The translations under genes and the position numbers were made by a program. This document shows, one piece after another, positions 62,096 to 64,000 of a DNA stretch of 64,000 nt. Each line of letters begins with the position of its first letter. Position 1 is the stretch's first letter. The notes beneath the pieces were generated by a model. The model saw nothing but the letters and a program-made list of their open reading frames with translations. It made no database searches and had not been told where the DNA came from. This DNA comes from Citrus sinensis (taxonomy: Eukaryota > Streptophyta > Magnoliopsida > Sapindales > Rutaceae), in assembly GCF_022201045.2 (NCBI RefSeq), contig NC_068563.1, positions 29,671,001-29,735,000 on the forward strand. The letters are read 5' to 3'.

Positions 62096-62735
62096 CACTG
62101 CCTCTACAGCTCTGCTTTGCTTCTGATTTGAGTGGCAGTTACGCAAAAGCAGTTCGATGTTACAAATTTATTTGTATCATCACAATGTCGATAATTTTTT
62201 ATGTTAATATACGACAAGACGTATGCATCTAATGTTTTGAGATGAAACGTCATTTGGGAAATAACACGATTGATAATTTGATCGCGAAGATGTGGCCGTT
62301 GGGTTCCCGCGTGGACACACTCGTGTGATGGATCATGGATGTGGTAATTTATTATATGAAATTGTGATGCTTCAGTATGCTTGATACACATATATAGGAT
62401 TTTTTTTTTCCTCATAATTTACATCGAATATTAAATGGGGCAAATTTTGACATGTATTTGTGAACATTTTCTTGGGACCTAAAATTAAAATGGAGGTGGG
62501 ATAGAAAATATACATGTAAAGCAATTTGCAGGATATTGCAAAACAATTATGTGCAAATTAAGAACAAAAATAAAAAATAAAAAATTATTTGTTGGCCGGT
62601 AAAGCAACAACGTGACTAACCACACCTCTACCATTTAAAAATTTCCTAAGCCTAACAAAATGGAAGCTTCTTATTTACGTAATTGAAACGACAAAAAAAC
62701 ATAAAGAGAACAAAAAAAAAAACCAACAAAACAAC
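62096..62735. other. GH3 promoter and 3' flank of the hexose carrier
   Basis: The GH3 leader and promoter lie on the left (minus strand); a CAG just before the ATG region may mark the end of a leader intron. The right part is the 3' untranslated region of the hexose carrier. No other gene was seen. Confidence 0.5.
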
Positions 62736-63930
62736 TCATGCGGCCGGCTTTTCCTCTATTTCAGCTGCAACTTCTGTGCGTTTGCTGCCATCGTGGTTAT
62801 CGTTTTTGAAGTAGCTCTTCCAGTACCAATGCTTCTTCCAAGCTCTGTCAACCATTTCATCAATTGGGATACCTTTTGTTTCAGGCAACATGGTGGCAGA
62901 AAAAATCAATGATATCAAAAGCCATCCAGTGAAGAAAAAGAAAATTCCCCATCTCATTTTGCACAGCATTGAGAGAAATGCTTGAGCTATGACAAATGTG
63001 AAGACCATGTTTGTGCTGACTGCGAAAAAGTAACCGGCGTTTCGAGTCTCTAGCGGGTAAATTTCACTTGAAATCAACCAGCATATCGGTCCCCATGACC
63101 ACGCAAATCCAGCAACAAAAACACACACCAAAATCACCACAACTTTAGCCGGTACTGTTGGCATTGTGTTCGTGGTCAACAAAAACATCTTCAGAATCAC
63201 CCCTATTGCACACTGCAAGCAAAAAAAGAAAAATAAAATTAGTAACCATCAACTGATGAATGCTTGACAAATTTTTATTTACTTGTTAATTTCATTAGCT
63301 GACCTGGCAGATAATCATTTGTATTGCCGCTTGAACAAGCAAAATCTTTCTTCCGGCTTTATCCACTAGGACAATTGCTACAAGTGTGGATGCTACGTTA
63401 ATTGTACCCGAGATCACAGCTGACAACAGTGATGCATTACTTCCGTATCCCATCGTTTGGAAGAGCACCGGAGCATAGAACATGACCACATTGATGCCGG
63501 TGAGCTGCTGTAACATATGAATGAATGTGCCGCAAATTAACTGAGGCCTGCTGCTCTTTTTCATCAGGCTTCTATAAGGGTGTTTGATCAAATTAGATAT
63601 TTCAGTAGCGCGGCAGATTTCCGCGTACTCTTTTTCAACATCTTTCACTCCTCTAATCTTCCTTAGGGTGTACAGTCCTTGTTCTTGCTTCCCTCTCTCT
63701 ATAAGGCTTGCTGGGGTTTCGACAATAATGCAGGATCCAAGAAGGAGAAAAAGTGCCGGCACTGCTGCACCTCCCAGTGATATTCTCCAGCCGTATGGGT
63801 GAATTCTTGAAGTACCATAATTAATCAGATTTGCAGCTAGAATACCAACTGTGATAAGCAATTGAAAGCAAATGTTGAGGCCTCCTCTGTATTTTGGTGG
63901 TGCGATTTCTGATATAAACAGAGGCACTGC
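62736..63930 (-). CDS. STP/HEX6-type hexose-proton symporter, 3' part only
   Basis: Two exons, 63930-63304 and 63212-62736, give the last 367 residues; the N-terminal part, including helices 1-3, lies beyond the right edge. It is a 12-helix sugar transporter of the plasma membrane that imports glucose and related hexoses with protons. Seen: AVPLFISEIAPPKYRGGLN at the start of the central half, ETPASLIERG, QQLTGINVVMFYAPVLF with the sugar-binding QQxTGIN motif of helix 7, and GPICWLISSEIYPLETRNAG, followed by the PETKGIPIDEM signature after helix 12. The tail is Lys/Glu-rich. The nearest relative I recall is castor-bean HEX6 and the STP6/STP8 group. Confidence 0.88.
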
Positions 63931-64000
63931 CTGTAGCACACATTAACATTCCATTAGAATCGAAACGCACCAATTGATAAAACTGTATGTAACAAATAAA

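Noticed and set aside
5846-63930. A carbohydrate-metabolism gene cluster (phosphorylase, plastid anion transporter, glucosidase, hexose carrier)
   Set aside because: Unrelated genes are interspersed and the order is explained by ancient synteny; nothing in the sequence shows shared regulation.
1-64000. CRISPR arrays, tRNA or rRNA genes
   Set aside because: No regularly spaced repeats with unique spacers and no tRNA- or rRNA-like sequence were seen; the B-box-like words belong to SINE-like repeats.

Overview
This is a stretch of plant nuclear DNA from a eudicot, most likely a rosid. The evidence is AT-rich intergenic DNA, many-exon genes with canonical GT/AG introns and land-plant gene families. 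Wording of several proteins suggests Citrus or a close relative, but that is inference. I found no tRNA, rRNA, CRISPR array, organellar insert, or retroelement reverse transcriptase, integrase or gag. Exon borders below were read by eye from splice sites and reading frame; in every multi-exon gene they join in frame.

Layout. 1-1.9 kb: AT-rich repeats. 2.8-4.7 kb (+): SR45a-type splicing factor. 5.8-12.3 kb (-): cytosolic alpha-glucan phosphorylase, 14 coding exons. 13.7-15.6 kb (-): CRCK-type receptor-like cytoplasmic kinase. 17.2-20.8 kb (-): plastid PHT4 anion/phosphate transporter. 22.0-23.0 kb (-): hotdog acyl-CoA thioesterase. 25.5-27.1 kb (+): OCTOPUS-like (DUF740) protein. 28.9-29.6 kb (-): small conserved membrane protein of unknown function. 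30.1-32.3 kb (-): NPF8/PTR peptide transporter. 37.5-40.4 kb (+): laccase of the LAC4 type. 40.4-52.9 kb: gene-poor and transposon-rich, with several MITEs, a GC-rich CCGGGT element, a PIF/Harbinger deletion derivative and SINE-like repeats. 52.9-54.1 kb (+): DIVARICATA-type MYB. 57.7-62.1 kb (-): GH3 beta-glucosidase. 62.7-63.9 kb (-): 3' part of an STP/HEX6-type hexose carrier that runs off the right edge.

How the genes relate. These genes are not an operon and most do unrelated jobs. What stands out is order. From memory, several Arabidopsis segments each hold a subset of the same neighbours: At3g46970-47000 (PHS2, PHT4;3, OPL4, GH3), At2g38060-38100 (PHT4;2, OPL2, LAC4, MYB, NPF), At5g01170-01200 (OPL1, PTR5, LAC10, MYB) and At5g58900-58940 (MYB, LAC16, OPL3, CRCK1). 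The window therefore looks like the undivided version of a block that Arabidopsis duplicated and thinned. Regulatory signals include a near-perfect miR397 target site in the laccase, AC/SMRE promoter boxes upstream of it, and a heat-shock-type element upstream of SR45a.

I did not find a previously undescribed molecular system. The most checkable new observations are two palindromic MITEs with perfect 9-bp target duplications, a bounded Harbinger derivative that may have landed at the edge of an old exon, and a stop-codon-spanning tandem duplication in the OCTOPUS-like gene.
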